A stretch of 64,000 nucleotides of DNA from Rhytidiadelphus loreus (taxonomy: Eukaryota; Streptophyta; Bryopsida; Hypnales; Hylocomiaceae): assembly GCA_947034895.1 (NCBI GenBank), contig OX344761.1, positions 39,692,863-39,756,862 of the forward strand, given 5' to 3'. Both the position numbers and the translations under genes were made by a program. Shown here in pieces: positions 1-12,419 of the stretch (the first letter of the stretch is position 1; each line of letters begins with the position of its first letter). The notes under the pieces were generated by a model. The model made no database searches and was not told the DNA's origin. It saw nothing but the letters and a program-made list of their open reading frames with translations.

Positions 1-520
1 CTCAAATAGAGTATTAATCCCTAAACCACTTTTCACCTTTCCAACATGAATTGTGCTTTGTGGATTTGTGGAAGTATTATTTATTTGGCCTTGTTACTAT
101 TTCTAAGTAGTTCCCTTTTGACTTCTCTACCTCTATTTAGCAATCAGTTGAAAATTTAGAGAAGAACTAGTAAGAACTTGTCTTCCACTCTTCCCTATCC
201 CCATCTGTGTTCCCCTTTATCCAAACAGAGATAGGGATAGAGAAGCCACTAGTGGGGATGCTCTTATTTGAAATTCAAAGTTGAGGATCTATGATCAAGT
301 TTCTATAATTACTGTATGCACAAAGATACTTACATTGTCTTTTTTTTCTCTAATTCATTGTTTGGTCCATTTAATTTTTTGGTGCATTTAATTCTTTGTA
401 GTTATGTCACCTTCAAAATGTCAGTTCCATGACGACTTACTCCTACAAAGAGGCAACCTTTTAGTTAACTTTCCAATTTTCCATCCATTGACAATGGCAT
501 AATATTTTGCCTATTGGACT
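1..520. other. AT-rich noncoding DNA
   Basis: No reading frame, repeat or RNA gene that I can support. The sequence is AT-rich and resembles the intergenic background elsewhere in the window. Confidence 0.5.
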
Positions 521-876
521 CATTAGGAAAAAAATGAGGCCTCCAAACGGCTACTCGAATAGCAGCTGAATTACCCTTCCATCTTCTTTTTTGGCAAAAA
601 AAAAATCCCCTAAAATTGCCCATCTCAAACCTACAGTTTTCAATGCTGCCAGTGGCACAGGAATCGAGTTTTATATTTTTTTTTCTAAAACTAATAAATT
701 GAAAATTGAAAAAAACTGAAAAAATTATTTTTAGTCACCGAGCTGACTGCTCCGGCAATATTCATCTAAGGTGACTTTCCTCTGCAGCTAGATTCCGACC
801 AAGGACTATTTTGAAAACAATAGCTTGTTTGGTCACTCCGGAGTAGCCCTTTGGAGGCCTCATTTTTTCTCTAATG
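521..876. mobile_element. MITE with ~36-bp terminal inverted repeats
   Basis: The left end at 521 starts CATTAGG, then an A-run and ATGAGGCCTCCAAA. The reverse complement of the right end (to 876) gives the same order with about three mismatches across ~36 bp. The interior is noncoding. The ends fit a non-autonomous DNA transposon of about 356 bp. The superfamily is not certain, because the symmetric CATTAG/CTAATG border hides any target duplication. Confidence 0.6.
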
Positions 877-1191
877 TTATCAAGAAGAAGTAAGAAACTC
901 AAATCCAAATGAAACACTGCTACTAAATAATTTTATAGAGAGGCCAAATTGGATAATATTTTGAGATTTGTATAAAAATGAAAAAAAAATTATTATGTAT
1001 CATTAGTTTTTTATTTCATTCAAAAACAAATTTGACAACAATTTTTTAATGTTATGTAGAAAATGAAAGCAATCTGACTTTAAGACTATAAGATTTTGGT
1101 GTAGAACTAAAACCAAGTTTATACTAGCACTTGGGCCAAATGGAAAGTCAGCTTGATTTGCCTTTGATCTAGCCTTGAATTTAGCCCCAAT

Positions 1192-1325
1192 TCACCACTC
1201 CAACTTTAGATAATGTAAAGTGTTGAGGCCAAATTCTATGGCCAAATTTTCAATTTATCACTCCGGACCTAGCTATTTCTAATGTAAAGAGTTGAGGCTT
1301 GATTCTATGGTTGAATTTCTGATTA
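1192..1325. repeat. Two-unit direct tandem repeat, ~65 bp each
   Basis: Two adjacent copies share the string order CACTCC, TAATGTAAAG, GTTGAGGC and ATTCTATGG. They have diverged by point changes and small indels. No function is visible. Confidence 0.55.
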
Positions 1326-1639
1326 ATGTACTCTTGGATTTTCTTAATGCTCAATTAAAAAAATATAAAATATGCATCTTTTCCATTCCTTTTTTTTTGT
1401 ATTTCAAAAAAAATAGAAGAGAGGTTTTGTTTGTTTGTTTTCTTCCTTTTTCTTCCTACTTTAGTTATTCTATTTCAAATAAGAGAAGAAAAGATATTTT
1501 TTAGACTTTCTTTAACCTTTTTCTTCCTATTTTTTGTACTTCTTTTGATTCTTTCAAAAATCAGATTTAAATGAAAGTAGACTCCATATTTCAAAGATGT
1601 CAATTAGGCAAAGACGTTATGAATAACAAATTTTTATCT

Positions 1640-1815
1640 TACAAATATGTAACTAAGTACACAAAGGTCCACAAAATATGAATCAACTTCAATTACATGC
1701 CAATTCCATCTTTATTCCTACTAAAATTTACATAAAATTGTTTCAAGGAGTTTAGCTTCCTCCAAAATGCAATTTGCTCTTAAGTGATTGCTTCAACATG
1801 AAACTACCTCATGTT
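1640..1815 (+). mobile_element. Degraded fragment of the TA-flanked MITE family E
   Basis: The order of motifs (GGTCCACAAAATATGA, ATGCCAATTCCAT, AAATTTAC, GCTTCCTCCAAAATGCAA, GCTCTTAA) matches the right half of the family E copies near 10789-10901 and 12153-12416. The ends are eroded. Confidence 0.45.
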
Positions 1816-4800
1816 GAAAAAACTATTTTTGGAACATGCTCGAAAAGAAAGTTTTCCACTTGATAAAGATATAAAACACCATTTCCAAATGTCAAATGCC
1901 ACATTCTTTGGTGCGTTGGAACTTCTTTTCAAAAGCCAACAATAAAAGTTACAATTCTAAATGAACCACTAACATTAACTTTTATTATCAAGTAGACACA
2001 ATAGCAAGCAAAAGCAAACATGGTTATTAAAAGTGAATGTAGTCTAAATAAATAGCAATCCATTTAAAAAAAAAGATGCAATGGAATTTCATCCCAATTG
2101 CTCTGCTAGGACTGGATGGTTTGGCGCCAAAACCATGCCACCTAAGGCAACATGAATTGTAGTTCCAATCCGGTCCTAGTATAAAGCTCTTGGGCTGGAT
2201 TTGGAGAAGTTGAATGATCCTATTGGTTCAAACTTGGAGGGTTCTAGATGGCCTTCAATCCATAAACCGGCCCTCAAAGTCAAACTTTTTTCAACTAAGT
2301 TAATATTTTTAATAATTTTATACCTAGATATCCAAAATGCATTTCAATAGGAGATTTTACACATTTAATAATATCAGGAGGAGCTTCCTAAACCCTAAAA
2401 TCCTGGTCATTGCAAACTCAGTAAACTCGGTTGTAAAAGTGGAAGCGGTGCAGGTTGTCTAAATTAGCCCTCCGTCCAGGAGATGACATCAGTGGATGCG
2501 ATTTTGATTGGCCGAGTTAATTAAATATCTACTACAGGTGGGTTTAACTAAAGTATGACAGTGGAGAAAACACTCCTTGCCAGCTGGATGTTTTGCAGGA
2601 TTATCCAATCGTGAGTCAGCAAATCTGAACATTATGACATGCTTATGTATGGACGTGAGTCACCTTGGGTGATAATCTCGTCTTTTGCTGTCAGATGGGG
2701 CATAAATTAACTTAACCCCTAAAGCACTAAGGTAGGGGGCTGTAAAAGCGACCTGTCTCTAAGAGCGATCTGGTACATTTTGCCTCTAACATGTACGAGA
2801 GGTGTACATTTCAGGAGGGGGTCGCTTTTAGAAACCACTGTGTTTTCAACTTCGAAAATTAATAACTAATTCTATGAAGGTCCCAAAAAGATGAAACGAC
2901 TTGGATTAAGGTGGGTGGCTTGAATTGCGACCCACTTCTTGGAACCGTTCCTATAGGAGGCTCTGAAATGGACACTAAGTGGTTTTGAAATGGGCTTTTG
3001 ATAATGTAAGAGCTTAATAAGATTTGTAATAAGAGCCAGAGTGGGTTGATTTTGAACTAAGAGTGGATACAAGAAAAATGTCCACTTCATTTTTGCAAGA
3101 AACACATTTACTGTTGAACATCCTTTCACTAAAATGATTCTCAGTCACTCATTAATTCTTGGATTGATATGAACTTTAAGCCATACATACTAGACTAGTA
3201 GACACAACTTTTCCAACAAAAAATGTTGAAAACGGACCTTGTATGAAGAAGTTATAAGCCGCCAAAGTTCACTGTGATCAAAGAATGTCAGGATTTAGAA
3301 CTTCGAATTGCTCCCAAACATTCAAAACAACTTGAATTGACATGAAAATTTTACCACGATAACTAGACTTCAAGGGGAACATAATACAACAAATTTTATT
3401 GAAAACAAACTTAGAATAAAGGAGATAAAAGCCCCCAAAAGCTGCAGCCAGAAAATGAAGTTTGGTGAACTCAAATTGAACTTGTGAACTTTGATTGGCT
3501 CCCAAAAAATCAGTATAACTTGGATTGATCTGAAAAATTTATCACACAAACTAGAAGAGAGAGCGCAAATTTTACAACAAGTTTTATTGAATTTGGAAAT
3601 TGGATGCAAAAGTTAGAGCACTTTGAATTGGACTTGAAAGTATGTGAAGACAATATTGGTTCCCTGGCTTTAGTTTAGTAAAGGTCACATTTAGGAACCT
3701 CAAGTATTATTTTTTGAATGCTTCATTGCTTGTTTTTTAATCCAACGACGCTAGCGTGCGAGCGGGGAGTGGGGAGCTTGTGAGCTGTGAGCGGGAAGCT
3801 TGTGAGCGGGGAGCCTTGAAATTTATTTTTTTCAACATTTTTACCAAAAAATATTTTTTTTGGAAAAATAATTTTAATGGAGAAGAAAATATACTATTTT
3901 TAGTAAATTTTAGGACCTATGACCGTTATTCCTATAACCGTGGATTTCAATATTTTTTTTCAAAAATTGTCACTATTCATTTCTAGCAAAAAACAACTTT
4001 ATATTGTGGTACACAATTCAGTATTCAATTCAACTACTACAATTTTTATGTCGAGGTACTCACAAGTTATTTTGAGAACACAATAGAATATATTAGGCTA
4101 ATGTGACTCACAAACACAATAATAAGTATAACCTAGCATTCACTAATGCTACTCTACATCAACGCTTTGCTTGCAGCTCATTATAGATATTGTATGCACC
4201 AGTATAATTTGGGGCCTCATAGGATTCAAACCTCAGTCACCACATTCAAGTCTCATGAACCTCTCACAAATGTATTCCAATCTAATGTAGTGACCATTAT
4301 TTAAGAAAAAATATATATAAATGGAAAAAGGCATCTTTCTCAAAAAATAGAAAAAAATTGGAATACAAATAATAGACTAATAAAAAAAAATAATGACTAA
4401 GCAGTGGATTGTAAGATCTGAATCATTATTAAAAATAATTATGTCTCATAAATTGGAGAATGAAGGGAAAAAATGAGAGCATAGTAAAAAAAAATGAAAA
4501 AAATGAAAAAAAAAATGAAAAATAATGATTTTTAAAGGAATAAAAGAAAAAGAATAGAAACAAACAAGGATGCATAGGATTGTTGCATTCTATACACTTT
4601 AAATCATTTCAATCGTACAAAATTTTAATACAATACAAAAGAAGTACATAAAAAAATATGGCCAAGATTACTCTAAAATTGTGATGATTCCTACTTTAAC
4701 TAAAAGAAACTTCACCTTGTTGAAGCTATAATTTGGTGCTTGAATGAATTTATCTTCATAGATGTCCATTTTGCAGAAGTACCAGTATAGGTAGTATAAG

Positions 4801-5399
4801 TGCTTGCAATTAATGTATTTTTGACGACCTCTAATGGCTAAAATTGTCATGTTTGTAAAGTTTGAGCATGTGCATGAGAATTATGTACACACTGTAATTC
4901 AATACACATTTTTATTAAGGTCAAATCCAATCTCTAGTTAAACAATTGTACCTAGTCCTAGGAAAGGCAACAATGTTATTCCTAGTATTTTTTTTTTGAC
5001 ATAGCTAGCACTCTCCCACTTGTTATGTTGTTTTGTAGTTGGTGCATTTGCAATTTGCCATATGGTTCGATTATTTCAGACCGTTAGATACACATTTGCA
5101 TCATGTAGAGGTGGTTGAATATACAACACATTCTTGAATATGTTAATCATATTGAAAACTCGATATGGGGACAGTAAGGTATTCTTGCAGACATAAGCCA
5201 ACATGTTGCAATAGTAATGTACTAATGTCTCATCTCAACTAAGATTTGTCCCAATCAATGTGAAGAAGAGATTGCCTTTCACAGCGCACAAACAAAGAGG
5301 TTTTTAAAAAAAAAGGAGGGGTTACAATAGGTAGTAGATCACGTTTGCTATTTTGTGAACCTAGGGAGCTTGAGTCCATGAATATAGAAGCCTAGACTC

Positions 5400-5630
5400 C
5401 TATGTTTTAAGCATCTTTTATAGTTATAGGATGTTTATATTATAGGTGTCAATGTTGTAGGTACTTATGTTATAAGCACCTTTTATGGTTATAGAATATT
5501 TACATTATAGATGCCTAATTATATTATAGGTGTCTATGTTATACGCACTTTCTATAGTTTAAGGATGTTTATATTATAAATATGTATGTTATAGACATCT
5601 CCAATAGTTGTAGAGTACCTATGTGTCTAG
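5400..5630. repeat. Degenerate tandem repeat, ~75-80 bp period
   Basis: The phrases TTATAGTTATAGGATGTTTATATTATAG, TGTTATAAGCACC and TGTCTATGTTATA recur about three to four times with drift. It lies inside the Mutator-like element and has no coding potential. Confidence 0.5.
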
Positions 5631-7072
5631 ACCCAAGGCTTATAAGCTCACATACTAGCACCATTGAGTAGTAATGAACCTAATCCTACGTTTGCTAAAA
5701 ATATTGCTTTCATCAATAACGCAAATATTGAGGACGTGTTTGGAAAGTGCTCCAAACCAAGCACAACCTATACATTGTTGAATCCCAATGCAAATTTTGT
5801 TTTCATATAGTTGTACTCTTGTACTGTTATACTCTAAAATTTATGGATCTAAGTAGGTTACCAATGATGAATTTGTTGTTTGGTTGGTGAAGGGCTACAT
5901 TACAAATGTGAAAAGAAGAAGAAGGTTAATTAGACATTGAGAGCTTGGACAACCACTTTAGAAAAAACTTATCAAGTGCAACAACTCATATTTCGGCATT
6001 CAAATCTACTAATGGGGATATAACAACTTTGGGTGGCAACCATAGTCGTTGTAAGATAACTCAACCTCTGACAAGCCAATTTTTGATCACCTTATTGCAG
6101 GTCCAAAAATTCTTTAGCTATACATGTATCTTCTGAAATTTACTTCACAAATTTTTTTCACCTACATTAGGTTGGTCCAAAGTTGGCCTGTCATAGGCTA
6201 AATTACCTAACATTCCAACGATGTGGATTTAGCTTTTGTAATATGAAAGCAATGGTAATAAAAAAGTCATAAAGGTTATGCCAAGTAGCGCTAGGTCTTG
6301 TGATTTTTTTAACAACCTTTTTCATTACTAGGTATTGCAAAGTGATTTACATCTAGTTTGGAATGTTGCTGAAATTGAAAATGAGATTCTTGTGATTGCT
6401 ATAAGTAAAGTTAAATGTATAGAGCCATAGAAGTAGAGTATAAAAATCACAAACAATTTACTTGAATTAAAATTTAACATGGTTGATTGTTGTACGAATA
6501 CAATAATTAAAAGAAAATGCAAATAAGGTAGTACAACTCCAAATAGAATTCTAGAGAGTTGCAAAGGCAATACTGGAATAAATGATGAAGGTAGGTTTTC
6601 GTATTTACTTGTTATAGTTTTCCATGTGTGTAAATTTGGATTCTTTCTATTGTTTAAATTCTGTAATGGGTTAACAATATTTTTCTGCAAATCACTATTG
6701 CATTGTTGATTCATAAATAAGCTATTGAAATTTCTAAAGGCTATGATGAGCACGAAAAGTCGGAGGCAACATACAATATCTTGAAAGAAAGTTGGATGGT
6801 TCTCAATGAGTACTAAAGTTAAATTGAGAGAGGGCAATCAAACTTAAGGTGAAGACTTATATCAAGACATTGAAATACAATAGCTCAAAGTAGAATGAAA
6901 TATTCAAATTTTGAGAAGTGAGATTATGAAGATTAAAAGATATAGCACTATTGTTCACACACAATCTGTAGAGATGGGAAAAGGTTGTAGTTTGTCATTC
7001 TACACAAAACAAACAACCCATTTAGCATTGACAAACAAACTTGATTTAAACATTGCTACCTTACACTCGACT

Positions 7073-7750
7073 GAGTTTTTTGAGCTCCTAGCAGGACCCC
7101 CTATTTTTTGTTAAAAAAATTAAATATATATATATAAAATAATAATTATTATTATTATTTTCCAATCTTTTTTTTAATTTTTTTTTCGAATACCATAAAC
7201 GGGGGTAGCACCAAGTAGCTCGAAGAACCCCGTCGGGTCCGACTGAGGTTTTCGAGCTACCAACCGGACCCCCTATTTTCGGTCAAAAAAAAAAAAAAAA
7301 ATTTTTTTTTTTTTTTTTTTTTTTTTAATTTTTTTTTTTCGAGTACCAAAAACGGGGGTAGCATCAGGTAGCTCGAAGAACCCCGTCGGGTCCGACGGAG
7401 GTTTCCGAGCTACCAGCCGGACCCCTATTTTCGGTCAAAAAAAAAGAAAAAAAAAAAAAAAAAAAAAAATTTTAATTTTTTTTTAATTTTTTTTTTTCGA
7501 GTACCAAAAACGGGGGTAGCACCAGGTAGCTCAAAGAACCCCGTCGGGTCCGACTGAGGTTTTCGAGCTACCAGCCGGACCCCCTATTTTCAGTCAAAAA
7601 AAAAAAAAAATTTTTTTTTTTTTTTTTTTTTTGGAATTTTTTTTTTCGAGTACCAAAAACGGGGGTAGCACTAGGTAGCTCGAAGAACCCCATCGGGTCC
7701 GACTGAGGTTTTTGAGCTACTAGCTGGACCCCCTATTTTTGGTCAAAAAA
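7073..7750. repeat. Tandem array of ~100-bp hairpin units separated by poly-A/T
   Basis: Four full units (about 7186-7285, 7340-7436, 7498-7595, 7647-7744) and a partial unit at 7073-7113 recur every 150-160 bp. Each unit is a near palindrome. The outer arms are GGGGGTAGCA and GGACCCCC, the inner arms are GGTAGCTCGAA and TTCGAGCTACC, and the loop contains the small palindrome GTCGG-GT-CCGAC. Units are joined by long A and T runs. It is GC-rich in an AT-rich setting and lies inside the Mutator-like element. Confidence 0.8.
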
Positions 7751-8495
7751 AGAAAGAAATGCCTCTTTGTTTTGCTTCAAGGCTAGTGGAATTTGAATTA
7801 CTAGTTTTAAATTTTAGTTCAAATTAGTGATTGTGGTTTGGATTGAAGAGTATGAAGTTTAGTAACTTTGGATTAAAGTTTAATATGTTTTTGAAAATGA
7901 AATGTAATGGATGGATGAAATTTAAATAAAAACCAATTAGTTACCGATTCTTAGGGGGGCTTTGTAGTCTCTTCTTAGGTCAATCGCCTCCGACTAATTT
8001 TGGACAAGCCTTTGCTAAATCTCCTAGAATTGATTCCTATTTCAAGAATTTAGGAATTTCCAATGTTGGAATCAATTGGCAAGACATGGCGGGGGGGCTA
8101 TAAGCATGGTACATCACACATGTGGTGCGTCATGCTTTTGAATTTGAATTTAGTTTTTTTTGGGCCATTACTATTTAGTGATACTTTTGTGGGCCAAGGA
8201 TGGTTTCATTCATTAATTTTTTCTAGTTATATGCAAATTTGAGAAGTTTCTGGTACTAAGATAATTTTTGTTGACATTGATTAATTCTCGGATTTTCTTA
8301 AATTCATTTAATGTGACATCTTTGCATATATTATTGATGATCTTTATAGTGACTGTATATTAAACCAAGATTATTTGATGAGAAACATAGCTTAGAGATT
8401 TTGTTTTATAAATTATTTTAATTTTCTTCTTAAAAATTATACATTTCATTTTGTACTTTGTAAGAATTTTTATTTTCTTGTCTAGAATTCAATTG

Positions 8496-10140
8496 TTAAC
8501 ATTGTTTTGTTGTCTCGTGTAGATTCAATTGTTCAAGTGCAATGAGGAGACGTGGGTCAAGCTTCAACCTCAAAGGTGCATCATAACATAGTTCTTGCTG
8601 CGGATGTGGCAAGTCCATTATAACAATGACTTCGACAAATGCAAACATCGAGATATCTAATAACAAGTCAACTAAGAAAGCTACTGAAGTCATGCTCCAT
8701 TCTATTCTTTGAAGAAGTCGAAGTTCTTTGTATGGAACAAAATTCATTGTCTATTGGCGTGAATGAGTCATATTTCTAGGCTTCATCCAACAAAGATGTC
8801 TTGGCCTATTACAGTGAATTGTATTGTTCTCAATACCAAAGACAAGATTAAATTGATCATGCAGGTTATGCATGGCATAAACAAGTGAGTGACTTCTTTT
8901 GCAAACCCATTTGGATTTTACTTGTCTACAATTTATTTGTTATTCAAGGTATATAAAAAGATTTTTCATCACCACATTGAAATTCAAATCCATTGAGGAC
9001 TTCCATATAAAGACCAAATTGGTTCACATATTATATTGAGTGCAAAGGTACAATCTTCTATCCTTGTCCAAGTTTATAAAGATGTTGAGGACATTAGATG
9101 TGAAGAAATATGTTTTCCATACATCTAGAAAAACTTGACACTGGATGTCAATTGATATTTTTCTAACTTTCATGTTCCAGGTGAGATTTAAATTATGTAG
9201 GATTGTTGTTTTTCAAATGATTATTTTGTATTTTGTGGTTTGATTAATTTATATTATTTTCTAATTGAAAAGTCACTTGAATCGTGCAACAACATATTGT
9301 ACTTGCAACGGATGTTACAAAATGAAAGTGTAATGAGACAATCCCGTTTCAAAAAGAACCCTAAACTCATCATTGCAAATGCCATGAGATTGGGAGCTAA
9401 GCAAAAGTCCACCAAGTTGTACTTGAAGATGATCAAGTTAGTCATGGTGGGTAACTTTGCTCACGGTCTTGAATTCTTAGAAGAGGCTCACACACACTTT
9501 AGAATTTTAGACTGCATCGCAACTATAGGTGACTATTGAATTCAATTATTATGGATTCTAAGTCTAATTCGCAAAGTGAATCTTTGAATTAATGTATATA
9601 ATATTAATTTCAAGTGTATCTATTATTGTTTGTTATGGCATAGGCTACCACTTTGTAGCATTGGAAGAGGACAAGGACCTTTTTTACGCCATTGTCAAAC
9701 GCATGAAGAAATGCACCTCAGTTGTAGCAATAACATGACCGCCACTATTAGTTGTGATATTCCAAGATCTAGACACTATGACTATGGCACCTCTTAAGTT
9801 TGCTTAGAAGTCAAAATTTTGCAAGTAAGCTAGCAATTTTTCATATCCTTTTTCTTCAAATCAAGTTTTAAGCTTGTAAGTTTAACATTGTTTTACATCT
9901 GTTTTTAGCCATATGGAATTGACATTAGTAGATAGGATGATAAAGTCACAAAGTCTTTTCTTCAGTCTAGAGAAGAATTTTCACCTTCTTGTGTCTATCA
10001 AGCAAATGGCATCAACATTTGCGGACTTTGGCTGCTCTAAACCAAAACGCCATAAAGATACTTATGCTTTGAAAATTTTGGATTTATAGATGGCAGTGCC
10101 TCCAAGGGTAGAGAGACTTTAAAGCCATCAACTATTACAG
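8496..10140 (+). pseudogene. Coding-like but broken stretch, unrecognised
   Basis: Short open segments with non-random amino-acid content occur on the plus strand, for example 8790-8885 and 9290-9537 (the latter about 80 residues ending in FLEEAHTHFRILDCIATIGDY-like sequence). They are split by stops and AT-rich gaps that could be introns. I do not recognise the family. It could be a remnant of the MULE's own gene or a captured host fragment. Confidence 0.25.
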
Positions 10141-11169
10141 GTTCTATAACCAAATCCACTACGACTTAGACTCTTGAGATTGACATATCTCTTGAGTCAA
10201 ACTATAATGTGTGGATTTTAGAATTATGAGTGGATTTGTGTATTTTAAGGCTACATTTTGGACATTTGCTATTTTCATTTGGATTCTTTTCATCATAATG
10301 TCTATAAAAAATAACTGCATTTGCTTGTGGCAAAAAATATCTTCAAAATACATTTGCAAGTGCGTCAAATTTCATTAAAATGACTTCACATTTCCTGAAA
10401 TTTATAATGTAATAAACCCACGGTCATAGGTCCCAACTTGTTTATACTACAAAAAAAAATTCCCGCTCACAAGCTCACAAGCTCACAGGCTCATGCTCAC
10501 AGGCTCACACGCTAGCAACCCTGTTTTTTAATCACACCATATCTTTTTTCAGACCGCGCGTGTGTGGGTTTTGCAAGGCCTAGGACCACAAATAGGTGCC
10601 TATGGCAGAATTCTTTGGAAATTCATAAGTAATTCATAAATGCTCAGAAAAATATAAAACCACTTGGGTTACATTCCGCATCAATTTCTCTTCAAGTGAA
10701 AAATAAGTGGAAATATTTTTAGGCATCTGAAACCCATCAAAAAGGCCCAACAGCCCTTAAAGTGACGATTTATGAGCACACTACCTTAGATGCCAATTCC
10801 ATTTTCCTTACCACAAAAATTTACTGAAAACTATTTTAAGCAGATGAACTTCCTCCAAAATGCAAATAAGCTCTTAAAAGGTCGCTTTTACAACCCTACC
10901 TTAAACTATGTTTTTTTGGCAACATAGTGATTTTGGCAGTATACTACAATTAGAGTTTTTTTTTATTTTTTTATTTTTTTATTTTACACAATATGTGCCT
11001 AAGGAGTAGCTTTAAGGCCCAACAATTTTCATAGCTTTTGACTATATGGTTTAAAAGTTTTTGTATAATATATAAATTTCATTGCTTGGTGGGCAACTTG
11101 GATAGCAAAACAAAACTTTTTTTAAATTTATTTATTTATTAAAATGAAAATTTATGATTGGTTTTCTAG

Positions 11170-11174
<5 letters not shown>

Positions 11175-11205
<31 letters not shown>
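11175..11205. repeat. (TA)n microsatellite
   Basis: An uninterrupted TA run of about 15 units inside family B copy 1. Confidence 0.9.
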
Positions 11206-11207
<2 letters not shown>

Positions 11208-12152
11208 AGCTTTGAATCAATCGATTTTGATTAATGAGATGAAAGTTATGAGGAGTTTTAGTTTGCAGGTTGTTTGTAGGTAGCAGTATAGAATCCCTAC
11301 TCTAAGATAAACTTTGAAGTCTTTTATTTAGCTCAATTTTCAATATTTTTGGGGAAAAAAAAATCATAGGATGTAGATTGACAAACATTACAACCATTGG
11401 GATTGTCATTTTTCAATTCCATAACTAAATTGTTAACTTTAGTATTTTGAATCATTCTCTACTTCTTTCTACTTATTATTTTTTTCCTATATGTTGTACA
11501 ATTCCAAATGATTTGAAAATTTTCAAGCACGTAGCCAACTTGCCTTGAATAATGAATCCAAAGAAGCACCATCATTTTGGACAATTTTTCATACAAATGT
11601 GACCTTGTGAAGTGTAGGTTACTTTTTTTTTCACAAGGCCCAAAAAAAGATTTTTGTCACTTTAAATGCTAATATCTTGCAATCTACATGGTGGAAATTT
11701 TTGAATTTTTTTCCACATCTTCTCAACGCAATGTACTACAAGATTCTATAGTTATATATGTTCACAAAAAAAAAAAAATTCTAAAACTTGGTACTTGTAC
11801 TAGACATGGCAATTTTGGAGCGTTTTCAGTGATAACATCTAGTCAAAAAAACTATAGGGATTAATCTAGAACATTTTGTCCAACAAGAAGATCATTTCGA
11901 GACTTTGTATAATTCTAGAATTAGTGGGAGTTAGAATTATTAGTGAGGGGTGAAATAATTGAATTAACTTGGAAATAGAAGTGACATATTAATAATTTTT
12001 ACCTTTATATTAGACATTGTTGGAACAAGTATCAAGTGTAGGAAAATGGTGGAAATATCAACACGACAGAAGTCCCAAACATCACAAGATCCTGAATTTT
12101 TTTTTTATAGTTGCCTAAATCTAGTAAATTGGAGTCTTAACCCAATCACTTA

Positions 12153-12416
12153 GATATTCTGCTCCTAAAGTGACCTTTTAAGAGCTGACTGCATTTGAAG
12201 GGAAGCTAAGCTCCTTGTAAAAAAAATTCCGGTAAATTTTCGTAGGAAGAGAAATGGAATTGACATCTAACCCAAGTCATTTCATATTTTTTGGACCTTC
12301 ATGGAATTAGTCATGAATTTTTGAAGTTGAAACGCAACAATCACTACACAAACGACCGCCTCCTGAAATGTACACGGTTGGTACATTGAACAGCTGAGGG
12401 TCGCGTATTCGTCTGC
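12153..12416 (-). mobile_element. TA-flanked MITE, family E copy 2 (empty-site copy)
   Basis: In reverse complement, GTACATTTCAGGAGG, TCAACTTC, CATGAAGGTCC and ATGAAATGACTTGG are followed directly by TTAGATGTCAATTCCAT. That is the left and right parts of family E copy 1 joined without family F. The ends are eroded, so borders are approximate. Confidence 0.6.
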
Positions 12417-12419
12417 CAA

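Larger units (their letters stand above)
877..2711. other. AT-rich noncoding DNA with repeat fragments
   Basis: No gene is visible; short open frames here are AT-rich and lack coding character. It contains a two-unit tandem repeat (1192-1325), a degraded TA-family fragment (about 1640-1815) and a small hairpin whose arms read CTAGGAC (2105) and GTCCTAG (ending 2179). Confidence 0.5.
3743..10521. mobile_element. Mutator-like element, ~6.8 kb, degenerate
   Basis: It sits between two copies of TGTTTTTTAATC (3731-3742 and 10522-10533), of which 9 to 12 bases are target duplication. The ends are inverted: the left has GCTAGCGTGCGAGC, the complement of the right has GCTAGCGTGTGAGC, and both continue into irregular GTGAGC-rich subterminal repeats. 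A perfect inverted 14-mer, GGACCTATGACCGT, lies at 3913-3926 and in complement at 10420-10433, so the inverted ends run at least ~100-185 bp. Long inverted ends and a 9-12 bp duplication suggest a MULE. No intact transposase is seen; the interior is AT-rich with only decayed coding-like stretches. Empty site: 16345-17483 lacks it. Confidence 0.65.
2909..10786 (+). mobile_element. TA-flanked element, family F copy 1, split by a Mutator-like element
   Basis: Flanked by TA at 2907-2908 and 10787-10788, with an AGGTGGGTGG left end and a right end whose complement reads AGGTAGTGTGCTCAT. Its own parts are 2909-3730 and about 10531-10786. Together they align along their length with the reverse-oriented, uninterrupted copy at 16345-17483. 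Confidence 0.75.
2730..10901 (+). mobile_element. TA-flanked MITE, family E copy 1, split by nested insertions
   Basis: The left end starts AGGTAGGGGGCTGTAAAAGC and the right end, reverse-complemented, reads AGGTAGGGTTGTAAAAGC. TA flanks both sides (2728-2729 and 10902-10903). Its own sequence is 2730-2908 plus 10787-10901. A family E copy at 12153-12416 carries the uninterrupted site (TTGGGTTAGATG), so the inner element duplicated a TA on insertion. This is Tc1/mariner-like behaviour by target and ends; no transposase is seen. Confidence 0.7.
2716..11860 (+). mobile_element. TTAA-flanked MITE, family B copy 1, split by nested insertions
   Basis: TTAA stands at 2712-2715 and again at 11861-11864. 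The left end reads CCCCTAAAGCAC and the right end TATAGGGA before TTAA. Only 2716-2729 and about 10904-11860 belong to this element (about 970 bp, close to the 923 and 983 bp of copies 2 and 4). The rest is the family E element inserted at a TA 14 bp from its left end. Copies at 27553 and 44578 read through this point without the insertion. TTAA targets and CCC-starting ends are the pattern of piggyBac-type elements. No transposase is present. Confidence 0.7.

Noticed and set aside
6328..6837. 169-residue open frame on the minus strand
   Set aside because: AT-rich, hydrophobic by composition, no family features, and it lies inside the degenerate Mutator-like element.
7073..7750. CRISPR-like array
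   Set aside because: The units are ~100-bp palindromes joined by poly-A/T rather than short repeats with unique spacers, and this is eukaryotic DNA.
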